Shown here piece by piece: positions 56,374 to 64,000 of a DNA stretch of 64,000 nucleotides; position 1 is the first letter of the stretch, and each line of letters opens with the position of its first letter. A program made the translations under genes and the position numbers. Below the pieces are notes generated by a model. It did no database searches and was not told the DNA's origin. It was given only the letters and a program-made list of their open reading frames with translations. The stretch is from Photobacterium angustum (lineage in GTDB: Bacteria; Pseudomonadota; Gammaproteobacteria; Enterobacterales; Vibrionaceae): assembly GCF_002954615.1 (NCBI RefSeq), contig NZ_MSCJ01000001.1, positions 372,001 through 436,000 on the forward strand, read 5' to 3'.

Positions 56374-56406
56374 TGCTAGCTCTTACATCATACAAATAGT
56401 GGCGCT

Positions 56407-56449
56407 ATATTAAGTCTCTCACCGATGCACGTTTGTGATGAAGATCACT
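56407..56449 (-). promoter_or_regulatory. CRP class II promoter of the SDR gene
   Basis: TGTGATGAAGATCACT (56434-56449) matches the CRP core TGTGA-N6-TCACa with one mismatch in ten fixed positions. TAATAT at 56412-56407 on the minus strand is a good -10. A start near 56400 puts the CRP centre at -41.5, and the leader is about 27 bases. Confidence 0.72.
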
Positions 56450-56845
56450 TATTCTTTTTGAGTATCAAGAAGGGGGGAATAGCTAAATATAATGTTGTTT
56501 TTTCTGAAATATATTTAAATAATCTGTTCACATACTCATCGTGGTAAGTCTGTCAAATAAATAAATCAGTGTTTTATTATTTTGCGGAAGAATTTAATAT
56601 TAATTGGGTGATGAAATATAGTTATTAAAAATCAATATATTAGATTGTTAATAACAGTCTATTTCTAGTTGGAAATTTAGGTCATGATAAAAAGAGATAA
56701 AAAATAAGTACTTTACTTGTGCTGAGTGAGTTATCCAGCTTATGCTGGTTGAATACGAAATAATCAAAGATATTGTTTTAAATAGTATTTCTATCAATAT
56801 AGTGCAGTAACTACCTTGTTACTGTCACTGACTAAGGAAAATATC
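56450..56845. other. Divergent upstream region of the SDR gene and glsB
   Basis: AT-rich. It contains a small hairpin CCAGC-TTAT-GCTGG at 56733-56746 ahead of glsB. A long GC-poor stretch shows no ORF. The glsB promoter must lie in the last 100 bases but is not clear. Confidence 0.4.
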
Positions 56846-57088
56846 ATGTCTATTATCACTTGGATTATTGTTGGGCTTATTGCTGGTGCGCTAGCGAAAT
56901 GGTTGATGCCTGGAAATGATGGTGGCGGTTGGATTGCTACATGTGGTTTAGGTATTGCTGGTTCTTTTGCTGGTGGTTTCCTCGGTTCACTGTTGGGTAT
57001 TGGTGCATCAGGTTTGCTTGGTAGCATTATTATTGCCACCGTCGGTGCTTTAGTGCTGCTATTTATTTATAACCGTTTTATCCGTTAA
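56846..57088 (+). CDS. GlsB/YeaQ/YmgE family membrane protein
   Basis: An 80-residue protein with three glycine-rich membrane helices; MSIITWIIVGLIAGALAKWL, then a GNDGGGWIATCGLGIAGSFAGG motif in two parts, then LGSIIIATVGALVLLFIY. The ATG at 56846 has AAGGA nine bases upstream. These transglycosylase-associated-domain proteins are general-stress-induced in many bacteria; their function is unknown. It is a single-gene unit. Confidence 0.9.
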   Translation: MSIITWIIVGLIAGALAKWLMPGNDGGGWIATCGLGIAGSFAGGFLGSLLGIGASGLLGSIIIATVGALVLLFIYNRFIR

Positions 57089-57107
57089 TTAACGATTGAA
57101 TCATGCG

Positions 57108-57165
57108 AAAAAGCCTAACGTAGTATGTGTTCGTTTAGAAACGACTTACGTTAGGCTTTTATATT
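57108..57165. terminator. Bidirectional terminator between glsB and the REC-TPR gene
   Basis: AAAAGCCTAACGTA pairs with TACGTTAGGCTTTT around a loop that itself contains CGTTT/AAACG. T and A runs lie on both sides, fitting the convergent arrangement. Confidence 0.88.
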
Positions 57166-57183
57166 TTTTATTTTTTTTATTTA

Positions 57184-58818
57184 TCATACCACCAGTGGAG
57201 AGGATAATTTCTCTATCAAGGCTTTTTTCCAATCAGCTAACGGTTGTGGTAACTCGATGGTTTTTAGTTGTTTTAAGCTTTTTGGGATATCTGGATGATT
57301 ATAAGCTTGCTGATTGAATAAGCTTTCACAGTAACCGAGCATTGCCTCACTACACTGCGGGTAATCATGTAAAATTGTTTGATATAGCGCACCGGCTCGT
57401 TTGGGATCTTGTATCAAATTAGCTTTTGCTGTTTCTAAATGGCTCACAAGTAAACGTACATTTTCAATGATAAGCTGTTTCTCTTTTAATTCATTTAAAC
57501 GGTGCTGACTGTGTTCATCAAGTTCAGATCGTGTCATTAATACTTGGTATATCTCTCCAATTAAACGACTTTCACCATAACTGATAAGCATAGGAAGTGC
57601 TTCGATCATGACTATTGACGGAGCTTGAAGCATCACACCGAAAAATGGACTTAATCCTTTTAGTAAACGCCTTTTGGATTTTTGGATCTTTTTATCTATG
57701 TGGTAGAGACGAGCCAGTGCAATATTGGCGAAGGCGTCTAAATGTTGCTTTTTTTCACCCTGTAATCTTAGCTGAGCTAAGTGATGAATATCTTTAATAG
57801 CAGTGTGTAGTCGATGGTTATGCTGGTTTGATAATTGGTTTGTGTAAATTTGCTCGAAAATAGCGGTATATTCAGCAAAGTGTACTAGCCATAACTTATC
57901 AATAATCGGTAGATGTGTTGCTAATGTTTTCCCAGCCTGCAGAAAGTTATCAATATCATTCATATCTGCAGATAATTGAGCAACAGTTAAAGCTCGATGC
58001 GGTATGGTTGGTGTTAAGGTGAGTACCTGCATGGCGACTTCTTGAGCTTTATCGACTTGGTTATTTTGTTGATAAAGGGATGCTAGTTCATCATAAGCAA
58101 AGACACAAAGAGGGACATGTTTAATTAACCGTTTTAGTCGGTTAATCGCTTCGAGGTGATAGCCTTTCTTTGTCGCAAGTTTTGCTTCAATCAATGATAA
58201 CTTATGGTGTTGAGATCGTTGCTTAAATAAAAGTAATAATTGCTCTGCTTGCTGCCATTGTTTTATTTCGATAAGTAGCTCTAGTAAAAGTGTTTCTATA
58301 TGCAGATTATGGCCTTGCTCTCGGAGTAAATGACGGCATAACTGTATTGCTTGTTGATGATCTTGCTTATCTAAAGCCTGATATATTGGCTCTCTGTGTA
58401 AGCAAACTTTATAAACACTGATCACTCGTTGTTTTAAGGTGCCGACATTAATGGGTTTGGTAAGAAAACAATCAGGCTCTATTCCCATTGTGGTTGAAAT
58501 GACTTCTGGTGAGTGATCTCCAGAAAAAAAGATGATTCCACAATTTGAACGAATAAGGTTTTGCTGTCTGAGTAAAGACAGTAACTCACCACCATTAATA
58601 TTTTGATTAAGATGGAAATCAAACAAAATTAGATCATAACGCTGGGTTTGGCATAACTGAATAGCGTGTTGGTAGCAGGTCGCTATATCAATTGATTTGA
58701 TCGCAATTTTATCTAAGACACTTTTAACGAGTTGAGCAGAAGAGAGCTGATCATCTACGATGAGTACTTTTATGGTGTTCCACTTTTCTTGTTCTAATTC
58801 CGTGAAACCAAACGCCAT
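57184..58818 (-). CDS. Response regulator with receiver and TPR-like output domain (VieB-like)
   Basis: A 544-residue protein. The N-terminal receiver domain (about 15-135) has the acidic pair VDDQ, likely phospho-acceptor Asp67 in LILFDFHL, and Lys in FLTKPIN. The rest is helical repeat (TPR-like: QAIQLCRHLLREQGHN, EAINRLKRLIKHVP, KAQEVAMQVLTLTPT), with no DNA-binding, GGDEF or EAL domain. This architecture recalls V. cholerae VieB, which inhibits its partner kinase. No kinase gene is adjacent, so it is an orphan in this window. Function: probably protein-protein signalling. Confidence 0.8.
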   Translation of the reverse strand: MAFGFTELEQEKWNTIKVLIVDDQLSSAQLVKSVLDKIAIKSIDIATCYQHAIQLCQTQRYDLILFDFHLNQNINGGELLSLLRQQNLIRSNCGIIFFSGDHSPEVISTTMGIEPDCFLTKPINVGTLKQRVISVYKVCLHREPIYQALDKQDHQQAIQLCRHLLREQGHNLHIETLLLELLIEIKQWQQAEQLLLLFKQRSQHHKLSLIEAKLATKKGYHLEAINRLKRLIKHVPLCVFAYDELASLYQQNNQVDKAQEVAMQVLTLTPTIPHRALTVAQLSADMNDIDNFLQAGKTLATHLPIIDKLWLVHFAEYTAIFEQIYTNQLSNQHNHRLHTAIKDIHHLAQLRLQGEKKQHLDAFANIALARLYHIDKKIQKSKRRLLKGLSPFFGVMLQAPSIVMIEALPMLISYGESRLIGEIYQVLMTRSELDEHSQHRLNELKEKQLIIENVRLLVSHLETAKANLIQDPKRAGALYQTILHDYPQCSEAMLGYCESLFNQQAYNHPDIPKSLKQLKTIELPQPLADWKKALIEKLSSPLVV

Positions 58819-58991
58819 ATACTATCCATTTAATTGTTATTATTGATGTTTATTACATTTAATATGCATATTGTTCATTATTAAATGTCATGAATAAAAG
58901 TAATCATATAATGAAATTATAGCAATTTTTTTACGTACAAATTTAGAACTTAGATGGGGAAATATTTAAGAGGGAGTAAAGGTATAGATAG

Positions 58992-59020
58992 AAAAAAACC
59001 AGCAGCCTAAGCTACTGGTT
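58992..59020 (-). terminator. Terminator of the tRNA-Tyr array
   Basis: AACCAGCAGC/GCTACTGGTT arms (one G-T pair) with a CTAA loop, followed on the minus strand by seven T residues, seven bases after the last tRNA. Confidence 0.9.
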
Positions 59021-59027
59021 TAAATGA

Positions 59028-59112
59028 TGGTGGTGGGGGAAGGATTCGAACCTTCGAAGGCAGTGCCGGCAGATTTACAATCTGCTCCCTTTGGCCACTC
59101 GGGAACCCCACC
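59028..59112 (-). tRNA. tRNA-Tyr (GTA), array copy 5 in transcription order
   Basis: 85 bases including an encoded CCA end. The acceptor stem pairs GGTGGGG with CCCCACC, the anticodon stem-loop is CAGATTGTAAATCTG with anticodon GTA, there is a long variable arm, and the T loop is GGTTCGAATCC. It is identical to the other four copies. Confidence 0.97.
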
Positions 59113-59178
59113 ACGGGGTATTGCTACATTTGGCTTTCGCCAGAAAAGATGTCAGTGGCGACAGCTTTTCGAATTAAA

Positions 59179-59263
59179 TGGTGGTGGGGGAAGGATTCGA
59201 ACCTTCGAAGGCAGTGCCGGCAGATTTACAATCTGCTCCCTTTGGCCACTCGGGAACCCCACC
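59179..59263 (-). tRNA. tRNA-Tyr (GTA), array copy 4
   Basis: Same 85-base sequence as its neighbours, with anticodon GTA and encoded CCA. It is separated from the 3' neighbour by a 66-base spacer. Confidence 0.97.
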
Positions 59264-59331
59264 ACGGGGTATTGCTTTTTGTTTGGCTTTCGCCAGAAAA
59301 GACGTCAGTGGCGACAACTTTTCAAATTAGA

Positions 59332-59416
59332 TGGTGGTGGGGGAAGGATTCGAACCTTCGAAGGCAGTGCCGGCAGATTTACAATCTGCTCCCTTTGGCC
59401 ACTCGGGAACCCCACC
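59332..59416 (-). tRNA. tRNA-Tyr (GTA), array copy 3
   Basis: Identical 85-base tRNA with encoded CCA; the spacer on its 3' side is 68 bases. Confidence 0.97.
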
Positions 59417-59483
59417 ACGGGGTCTTGCTTTTTGTTTGGCTTTCGCCAGAAAAGACGTCAGTGCGACAGCTTTTCGAATTAGA

Positions 59484-59568
59484 TGGTGGTGGGGGAAGGA
59501 TTCGAACCTTCGAAGGCAGTGCCGGCAGATTTACAATCTGCTCCCTTTGGCCACTCGGGAACCCCACC
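59484..59568 (-). tRNA. tRNA-Tyr (GTA), array copy 2
   Basis: Identical 85-base tRNA with encoded CCA. The spacer on its 3' side (67 bases) has lost one G from the conserved TGGCGAC arm. Confidence 0.97.
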
Positions 59569-59634
59569 ACAGGGTATTGCTATATTTGGCTTTCGCCAGA
59601 AAAGACGTCAGTGGCGACAACTTTTCAAATTAGA

Positions 59635-59719
59635 TGGTGGTGGGGGAAGGATTCGAACCTTCGAAGGCAGTGCCGGCAGATTTACAATCTGCTCCCTTTG
59701 GCCACTCGGGAACCCCACC
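59635..59719 (-). tRNA. tRNA-Tyr (GTA), array copy 1 (promoter-proximal)
   Basis: Identical 85-base tRNA with encoded CCA, transcribed first from the promoter at 59735-59762. Confidence 0.97.
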
Positions 59720-59734
59720 ACAAGTGCGGAGCGG

Positions 59735-59762
59735 ATAATAGCAAACATTCGGATCCTGTAAA
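59735..59762 (-). promoter_or_regulatory. Promoter of the tRNA-Tyr array
   Basis: On the minus strand TTTACA (59762-59757), a 16-base spacer and TATTAT (59740-59735), followed by a GC-rich discriminator (CCGCTCCGC). That discriminator is typical of stringently controlled stable-RNA promoters. Confidence 0.75.
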
Positions 59763-59899
59763 GACTTTTCTTTTAAATACTGAGTGTTTGCCTGAATTTT
59801 CATCAGATTACCAATTGTTGCTTATATTTACATTTCTTGACGTTGCTAAACCGTAGATTCAGATATGATTGCGGCAGGATTATTTATGGTGTGTTAATA

Positions 59900-60985
59900 A
59901 TGAAAAAAATGGCCGTAGCAATATTAGTAACTGCAGTGTTATCTGGTGGTTACTTCTACTTTCAGGGAACCTCTCATGCTGCGCAAGAAAAGAAGGGTGC
60001 GCGATCTAGCCGTGTTGTGAGTGTCACGACGGGAACGGTCTCTTCTATGCCTATCGCTCAATCACTTTCTTTAACCGGAAAGTTGCAAGCTGAGCACTCT
60101 GTAAATATTGCAGCAGAAACATCTGCACAGATTAAAAACATCGAGGTTAAGCCAAATCAACGTGTTCAAAAAGGCACGCTATTAATTCAACTTAATGATG
60201 ACAAAGCGAAAGCGGCTTTTGATGAAGCTCTAGCCTATTTCAATGATGAGCAACGTAAATTAAACGAATTTAAACGCTTAGTGAAACGTGGTGCGATCAC
60301 CCAAACTGAAATTGATGCGCAGACGACCAGTGTCAATATCGCTCAAGCTCGTTTAAAAGCGGCGCGTGCCGAGCTTAATGATCATATGATCCGCGCGCCT
60401 TTTAATGGCACAGTTGGACTCTTTGATTTCAGCCAAGGTCATCGTGTTGCTGAAGGCGTGGAACTGCTGACGTTTGACGATCTTTCGACAATGCGATTAG
60501 ACATTCCTGTTCCTGAACAATATCTCTCTCACCTTATACCGGGAATGAAAGTTATCGCAACAAGCCAAGCATGGCCTGATCGTGTGTTTAATGGTGAAGT
60601 ACAAGCGATTGACTCACGTGTTCAAACCGATTCCTTAAATATCAAAGTTCGAGTGGTATTTGATAACAAAGATAATGCACTTAAGCCAGGAATGTTGTTA
60701 GCAGCTGATATCGGTTTTGTACCACAACCTAAAGCGGTAATTCCGGTTCAAGCGATTGAATATTCAGGTACTAAACGTTTTATTTACCTTGTTGACGATA
60801 AACAAAAAGTTCATCGAACTGAGGTGGATCTTGGTGCTCGTATTGATAATACCGTGGTAGTTAATAAGGGCGTAGAGATTGGCGATCGTATTGTTGTTCA
60901 AGGATTAGTGAATATGCGAGATGGAATAAAAGTTTCGGATATAACAACAAAAAAGAGTGATTCTCAGCATGGAGCTAGCAGCTAA
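59900..60985 (+). CDS. RND efflux periplasmic adaptor (membrane fusion protein)
   Basis: A 361-residue AcrA/MexA-family adaptor. The ATG at 59900 starts a membrane anchor/signal segment (MKKMAVAILVTAVLSGGYFY); a frame 21 codons longer is rejected. A lipoyl half (IKNIEVKPNQRVQKGTLLIQL), a coiled-coil hairpin with LVKRGAITQTEID, the second lipoyl half (IRAPFNGTVGL) and a beta-barrel follow. Its stop overlaps the pump start by one base, so they are coupled. The outer-membrane channel is not in the window. Confidence 0.93.
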   Translation: MKKMAVAILVTAVLSGGYFYFQGTSHAAQEKKGARSSRVVSVTTGTVSSMPIAQSLSLTGKLQAEHSVNIAAETSAQIKNIEVKPNQRVQKGTLLIQLNDDKAKAAFDEALAYFNDEQRKLNEFKRLVKRGAITQTEIDAQTTSVNIAQARLKAARAELNDHMIRAPFNGTVGLFDFSQGHRVAEGVELLTFDDLSTMRLDIPVPEQYLSHLIPGMKVIATSQAWPDRVFNGEVQAIDSRVQTDSLNIKVRVVFDNKDNALKPGMLLAADIGFVPQPKAVIPVQAIEYSGTKRFIYLVDDKQKVHRTEVDLGARIDNTVVVNKGVEIGDRIVVQGLVNMRDGIKVSDITTKKSDSQHGASS

Positions 60986-63900
60986 TGTGGTTATCAGACA
61001 TTTCGGTTAAACGCCCTGTTGTTGCCATTGTTTTAAGTTTATTGCTATGTGTGTTTGGTGTGGTGTCTTTCTCTAAATTAGCTATAAGAGAAATGCCTGA
61101 TGTGGAAAGCCCAGTTGTTACCGTGATGACTACATATGACGGAACATCAGCGACGGTAATGGAAAGCCAAGTCACCACTCCGATCGAAGATGAGTTGTCA
61201 GGTATTAGTGGCATTGACAATATCACCTCGATCACACGAAATGGCATGTCACGTATTTCAATTGAATTTTCGATGGATTGGGACCTTACCGAAGGTGTCA
61301 GTGATGTGCGTGATGCGGTTGCCCGTGCTCAACGGCGTCTACCTGATGATGCGAGTGATCCTATTGTATCTAAAGACAATGGTTCAGGTGAGCCTGCCGT
61401 TTATATCAATTTATCTTCATCAGAGATGGATCGTACGCAGTTAACTGATTACGCCCAGCGGGTATTAGAAGATCGTTTCAGCTTAATTAATGGGGTGAGT
61501 TCAGTCAGTTTAAGTGGCGGCCTGTATAAGGTGATGTACCTAAAACTGAAACCTGAATTAATGGCAGGTCGTGGCGTTACCACCAAAGATATTATTGACG
61601 CGTTACGTGATGAAAACGTTGAATTACCCGGTGGTGAAGTACGTAATGACCAAACCGTGATGGCTGTGCGAACAGCACGTTTATACCGAACGGCCAATGA
61701 TTTTAAATACCTGACGGTTAGAACCACAGAAAATGGTACGCCGATTTACTTAAAAGATGTGGCTGATGTTGCGATTGGTGCAGAAAACGAAAATTCAACC
61801 TTTAAAAGCAACGGGGTCGTTAACTTAAGTTTAGGCATTGTCACTATGTCTGATGCTAACCCATTAGAAGTGGCAAAAGATGTTCGCGCAGAAGTCGCGC
61901 GAATGCAGAAGTTCTTACCTGAAGGGACGAGTTTAACGGTTGATTATGATGCGACGGTATTTATAGAGCGCTCAATCAGTGAAGTGTACAGCACATTATT
62001 AGTCACGGGTGCTTTGGTTATTTTGGTGCTTTATGTCTTTATTGGACAAGCACGCGCAACCTTAATTCCAGCGGTAACGGTGCCTGTATCATTAATTTCA
62101 GCGTTTATTACCGCGTACTTCTTTGGTTTTTCTATCAATTTGCTGACCTTAATGGCATTAATTCTTGCTATCGGGTTGGTGGTCGATGATGCCATTGTGG
62201 TGGTTGAAAATATTTTCCATCACATGCAGCGCGGTGAATCACCATTGCTTGCCGCGTATAAAGGTACCCGTGAAGTGGGGTTTGCGGTGATTGCGACCAC
62301 AGCGGTACTGGTGATGGTGTTCTTACCGATTTCCTTTATGGAAGGCATGGTAGGACGCTTATTTACTGAGTTCTCAGTATTGCTTGCGATGGCGGTCATC
62401 TTCTCTTCATTAATTGCGTTAACTTTAACGCCTGTAATGGGGAGTAAAATCTTAAAAGCCAATGTAAAACCAACTCGCTTTAACCTATGGGTGAATCGTC
62501 AGTTTGATAAGCTTGAAAATGTCTACCGCAAAGGCGTTACGTTTGCTGTTAAAAAACGCTTTATCGCACCGATTGTTGTATTAGCGTGTATTGGCGCAAG
62601 TGCCGCGTTGATGAAGGTAATCCCTGCTCAATTAGCGCCACAAGAAGATCGCGGTGTATTGTTTGCCTTTGTGAAAGGTGCAGAAGGTACCAGTTATAAC
62701 CGTATGATCGGCAATATGGATGAAGTTGAAAGCCGTTTGCTGCCAATGTTGGGCAAAGGCGTATTGAAATCTGTCAGTATCCAATCACCTGCATTTGGTG
62801 GTCGAGCAGGAGATCAAACTGGTTTTGTGATCATGCAGTTAGAAGATTGGCAAGATCGCACAGTATCGGCACAACAAGCATTAGGCATGGTGAGTAAAGC
62901 ACTAACGGGAATTCCTGATGTGCGTGTTATTCCAATAATGCCAGGCTTTCGTGGTGGTTCTTCTGAGCCGGTTCAATTTGTACTCGGTGGCTCTGATTAT
63001 CAAGAGTTGTTTAAGTTGGCATCGGAGCTAAAACACATTGCAGAAGACAGTCCAATAATGGAAGGGGTTGATTTAGATTACGCAGAAACCACGCCTGAAT
63101 TGATGGTTAATATTGATCGTCAACGTGCGGCGGATTTAGGTATTCCGGTTTCAGATATTGCAGAAACATTGGAAGTGATGTTGGGCGGACGAAGTGAAAC
63201 TACTTTTGTTGAGCGTGGTGAAGAATACGATGTTTACCTGCGTGGTGACGAGAATCGTTTTAATAGCTCCGCTGATCTTAGTCAGATTTATTTACGTGCG
63301 AAAAATGGTCAACTTGTCACGCTTGATACTGTTGCTTCGATTGATGAAGTCGCCTCAGCGCAGAAGCTTAGCCATAACCAGAAACAGAAATCGATTACGT
63401 TAACGGCGAATTTGTCTGAAGGTTACACCTTAGGGGAAGCGTTGGATTTCTTGGATCAACAAGCGATAGAGAAGTTACCATCGGATATTACTATTAACTA
63501 TGCGGGAGAGTCGAAAGACTTTAGAGACAATCAAAGCAGTATTGCCATTGTCTTTGGTTTAGCCTTGCTAGTGGCTTACTTAGTTCTTGCTGCGCAGTTT
63601 GAAAGCTTTGTAAACCCGCTGGTGGTGATGCTGACAGTTCCTATGGGGATCTTCGGTGGTTTAGCTGGCTTGTGGTTAATGGGGCAAGGGCTCAATATCT
63701 ACAGCCAAATTGGTATGATCATGCTTATTGGTATGGTAACCAAGAACGGTATTCTGATTGTAGAATTTGCCAACCAATTGCGGGATAAAGGTATTGAGTT
63801 TGAACAAGCGATCATTGATGCGTCAGTACGTCGTCTGCGTCCAATATTAATGACAGCATTTACGACTTTATTTGGTGCAATTCCGCTGATTATCTCTACG

Positions 63901-64000
63901 GGAGCGGGGGCTGAAAGCCGCATCTCTGTAGGTACTGTGGTGTTCTTCGGTATGGCGTTCGCGACCTTAGTGACCTTGTTTGTTATTCCTGCAATGTACC
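60985..64000 (+). CDS. RND efflux pump, inner-membrane transporter (3' end outside window)
   Basis: An open frame of 1005 codons to the window edge, beginning MWLSDISVKRPVVAIVL. It has the RND plan: helix 1, a large periplasmic loop (FxxAxREMPDVE, GTSATVMESQVTTPIEDEL), then helices 2-6 with the proton-relay pair Asp401-Asp402 in GLVVDDAIVVVEN, and a second repeat with GMVTKNGILIVEFANQLRDKG and RLRPILMTAFTTLFG. The closest types are HAE1-family pumps of the MexF/VexH kind. The substrate cannot be read; multidrug, bile-salt or metabolite export are likely. Only the last helix or so is missing. Confidence 0.93.
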   Translation, partial: MWLSDISVKRPVVAIVLSLLLCVFGVVSFSKLAIREMPDVESPVVTVMTTYDGTSATVMESQVTTPIEDELSGISGIDNITSITRNGMSRISIEFSMDWDLTEGVSDVRDAVARAQRRLPDDASDPIVSKDNGSGEPAVYINLSSSEMDRTQLTDYAQRVLEDRFSLINGVSSVSLSGGLYKVMYLKLKPELMAGRGVTTKDIIDALRDENVELPGGEVRNDQTVMAVRTARLYRTANDFKYLTVRTTENGTPIYLKDVADVAIGAENENSTFKSNGVVNLSLGIVTMSDANPLEVAKDVRAEVARMQKFLPEGTSLTVDYDATVFIERSISEVYSTLLVTGALVILVLYVFIGQARATLIPAVTVPVSLISAFITAYFFGFSINLLTLMALILAIGLVVDDAIVVVENIFHHMQRGESPLLAAYKGTREVGFAVIATTAVLVMVFLPISFMEGMVGRLFTEFSVLLAMAVIFSSLIALTLTPVMGSKILKANVKPTRFNLWVNRQFDKLENVYRKGVTFAVKKRFIAPIVVLACIGASAALMKVIPAQLAPQEDRGVLFAFVKGAEGTSYNRMIGNMDEVESRLLPMLGKGVLKSVSIQSPAFGGRAGDQTGFVIMQLEDWQDRTVSAQQALGMVSKALTGIPDVRVIPIMPGFRGGSSEPVQFVLGGSDYQELFKLASELKHIAEDSPIMEGVDLDYAETTPELMVNIDRQRAADLGIPVSDIAETLEVMLGGRSETTFVERGEEYDVYLRGDENRFNSSADLSQIYLRAKNGQLVTLDTVASIDEVASAQKLSHNQKQKSITLTANLSEGYTLGEALDFLDQQAIEKLPSDITINYAGESKDFRDNQSSIAIVFGLALLVAYLVLAAQFESFVNPLVVMLTVPMGIFGGLAGLWLMGQGLNIYSQIGMIMLIGMVTKNGILIVEFANQLRDKGIEFEQAIIDASVRRLRPILMTAFTTLFGAIPLIISTGAGAESRISVGTVVFFGMAFATLVTLFVIPAMY

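Noticed and set aside
59024..59856. Several overlapping open frames of 63-235 codons with repeated WWWGKDSNLRR-like text
   Set aside because: They are read through the tandem tRNA-Tyr genes and their repeated spacers; the repetition reflects the RNA array and no protein is encoded.
1..64000. CRISPR array, prophage, integron or insertion sequence
   Set aside because: No spaced direct repeats of CRISPR type, no integrase or transposase genes and no att-like duplications beside the tRNA array were seen; the only regular repeat is the tRNA-Tyr array.

Overview
The window reads as a chromosomal backbone segment of a marine gammaproteobacterium of the Vibrionaceae, most likely Photobacterium. The grounds are Vibrio-like protein sequences throughout, AT-rich intergenic regions, a tandem array of five identical tRNA-Tyr genes, PgtCBA-type regulators, and gene orders matching E. 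coli/Vibrio (suhB-trmJ-isc, pilW-rodZ-ispG-hisS-yfgM-bamB-der, tesA/ybbA/ybbP, yfbV/ackA-pta, focA-pflB-pflA). The genus is an inference; no database was searched.

Layout. 0-7.1 kb: start of suhB (minus, cut by the window edge), trmJ, and the complete iron-sulfur assembly operon iscRSUA-hscBA-fdx-iscX behind two abutting IscR sites. 7.3-10.4 kb: two tandem PepB-type aminopeptidases and ndk. 10.7-19.7 kb: rlmN, pilW, rodZ, ispG, hisS, yfgM, bamB, der, a housekeeping run for translation, isoprenoids and the envelope. 19.7-25.7 kb: cnoX, a 23-codon membrane ORF, ybbO, tesA, and divergent ybbA-ybbP; the tesA and ybbA start codons overlap. 25.8-26.5 kb: a small accessory insertion, a winged-helix-like protein plus a HEPN-like protein. 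26.6-33.9 kb: yfcH, yfcE, a SelW-like protein, a TauE-type permease, pta-ackA and yfbV. 34.4-37.1 kb: a DUF6172-like protein, a ChaN-like lipoprotein and rlmA. 37.2-42.1 kb: a pgtC-pgtB-pgtA regulatory operon without its transporter. 42.3-49.7 kb: yfbU, formate-tetrahydrofolate ligase (fhs), a small membrane ORF, and pflA/pflB/focA. 50.6-53.8 kb: a HisQMPJ/ArtPIQM-type basic amino-acid ABC importer. 53.9-58.8 kb: grxB, xthA, an SDR enzyme, a GlsB/YeaQ protein and a REC-TPR response regulator. 59.0-59.7 kb: five tRNA-Tyr. 59.9-64 kb: an RND efflux adaptor and pump (pump cut by the window edge).

How the genes work together. A fermentative block is clear: PflB makes formate and acetyl-CoA, FocA moves formate, Pta-AckA turns acetyl-CoA into acetate and ATP, and Fhs can load formate onto tetrahydrofolate for purine synthesis. 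The regulatory DNA agrees: an FNR-type site exactly 41.5 bases before the predicted focA start point, and a perfect-consensus PurR box upstream of fhs. Other readable sites are the paired IscR boxes, a class-II CRP promoter for the SDR gene, and many intrinsic terminators. The least explained parts are the wHTH/HEPN pair, the orphan PgtCBA cascade, three very small ORFs, and a 0.9-kb AT-rich palindrome-bearing gap upstream of the amino-acid importer.
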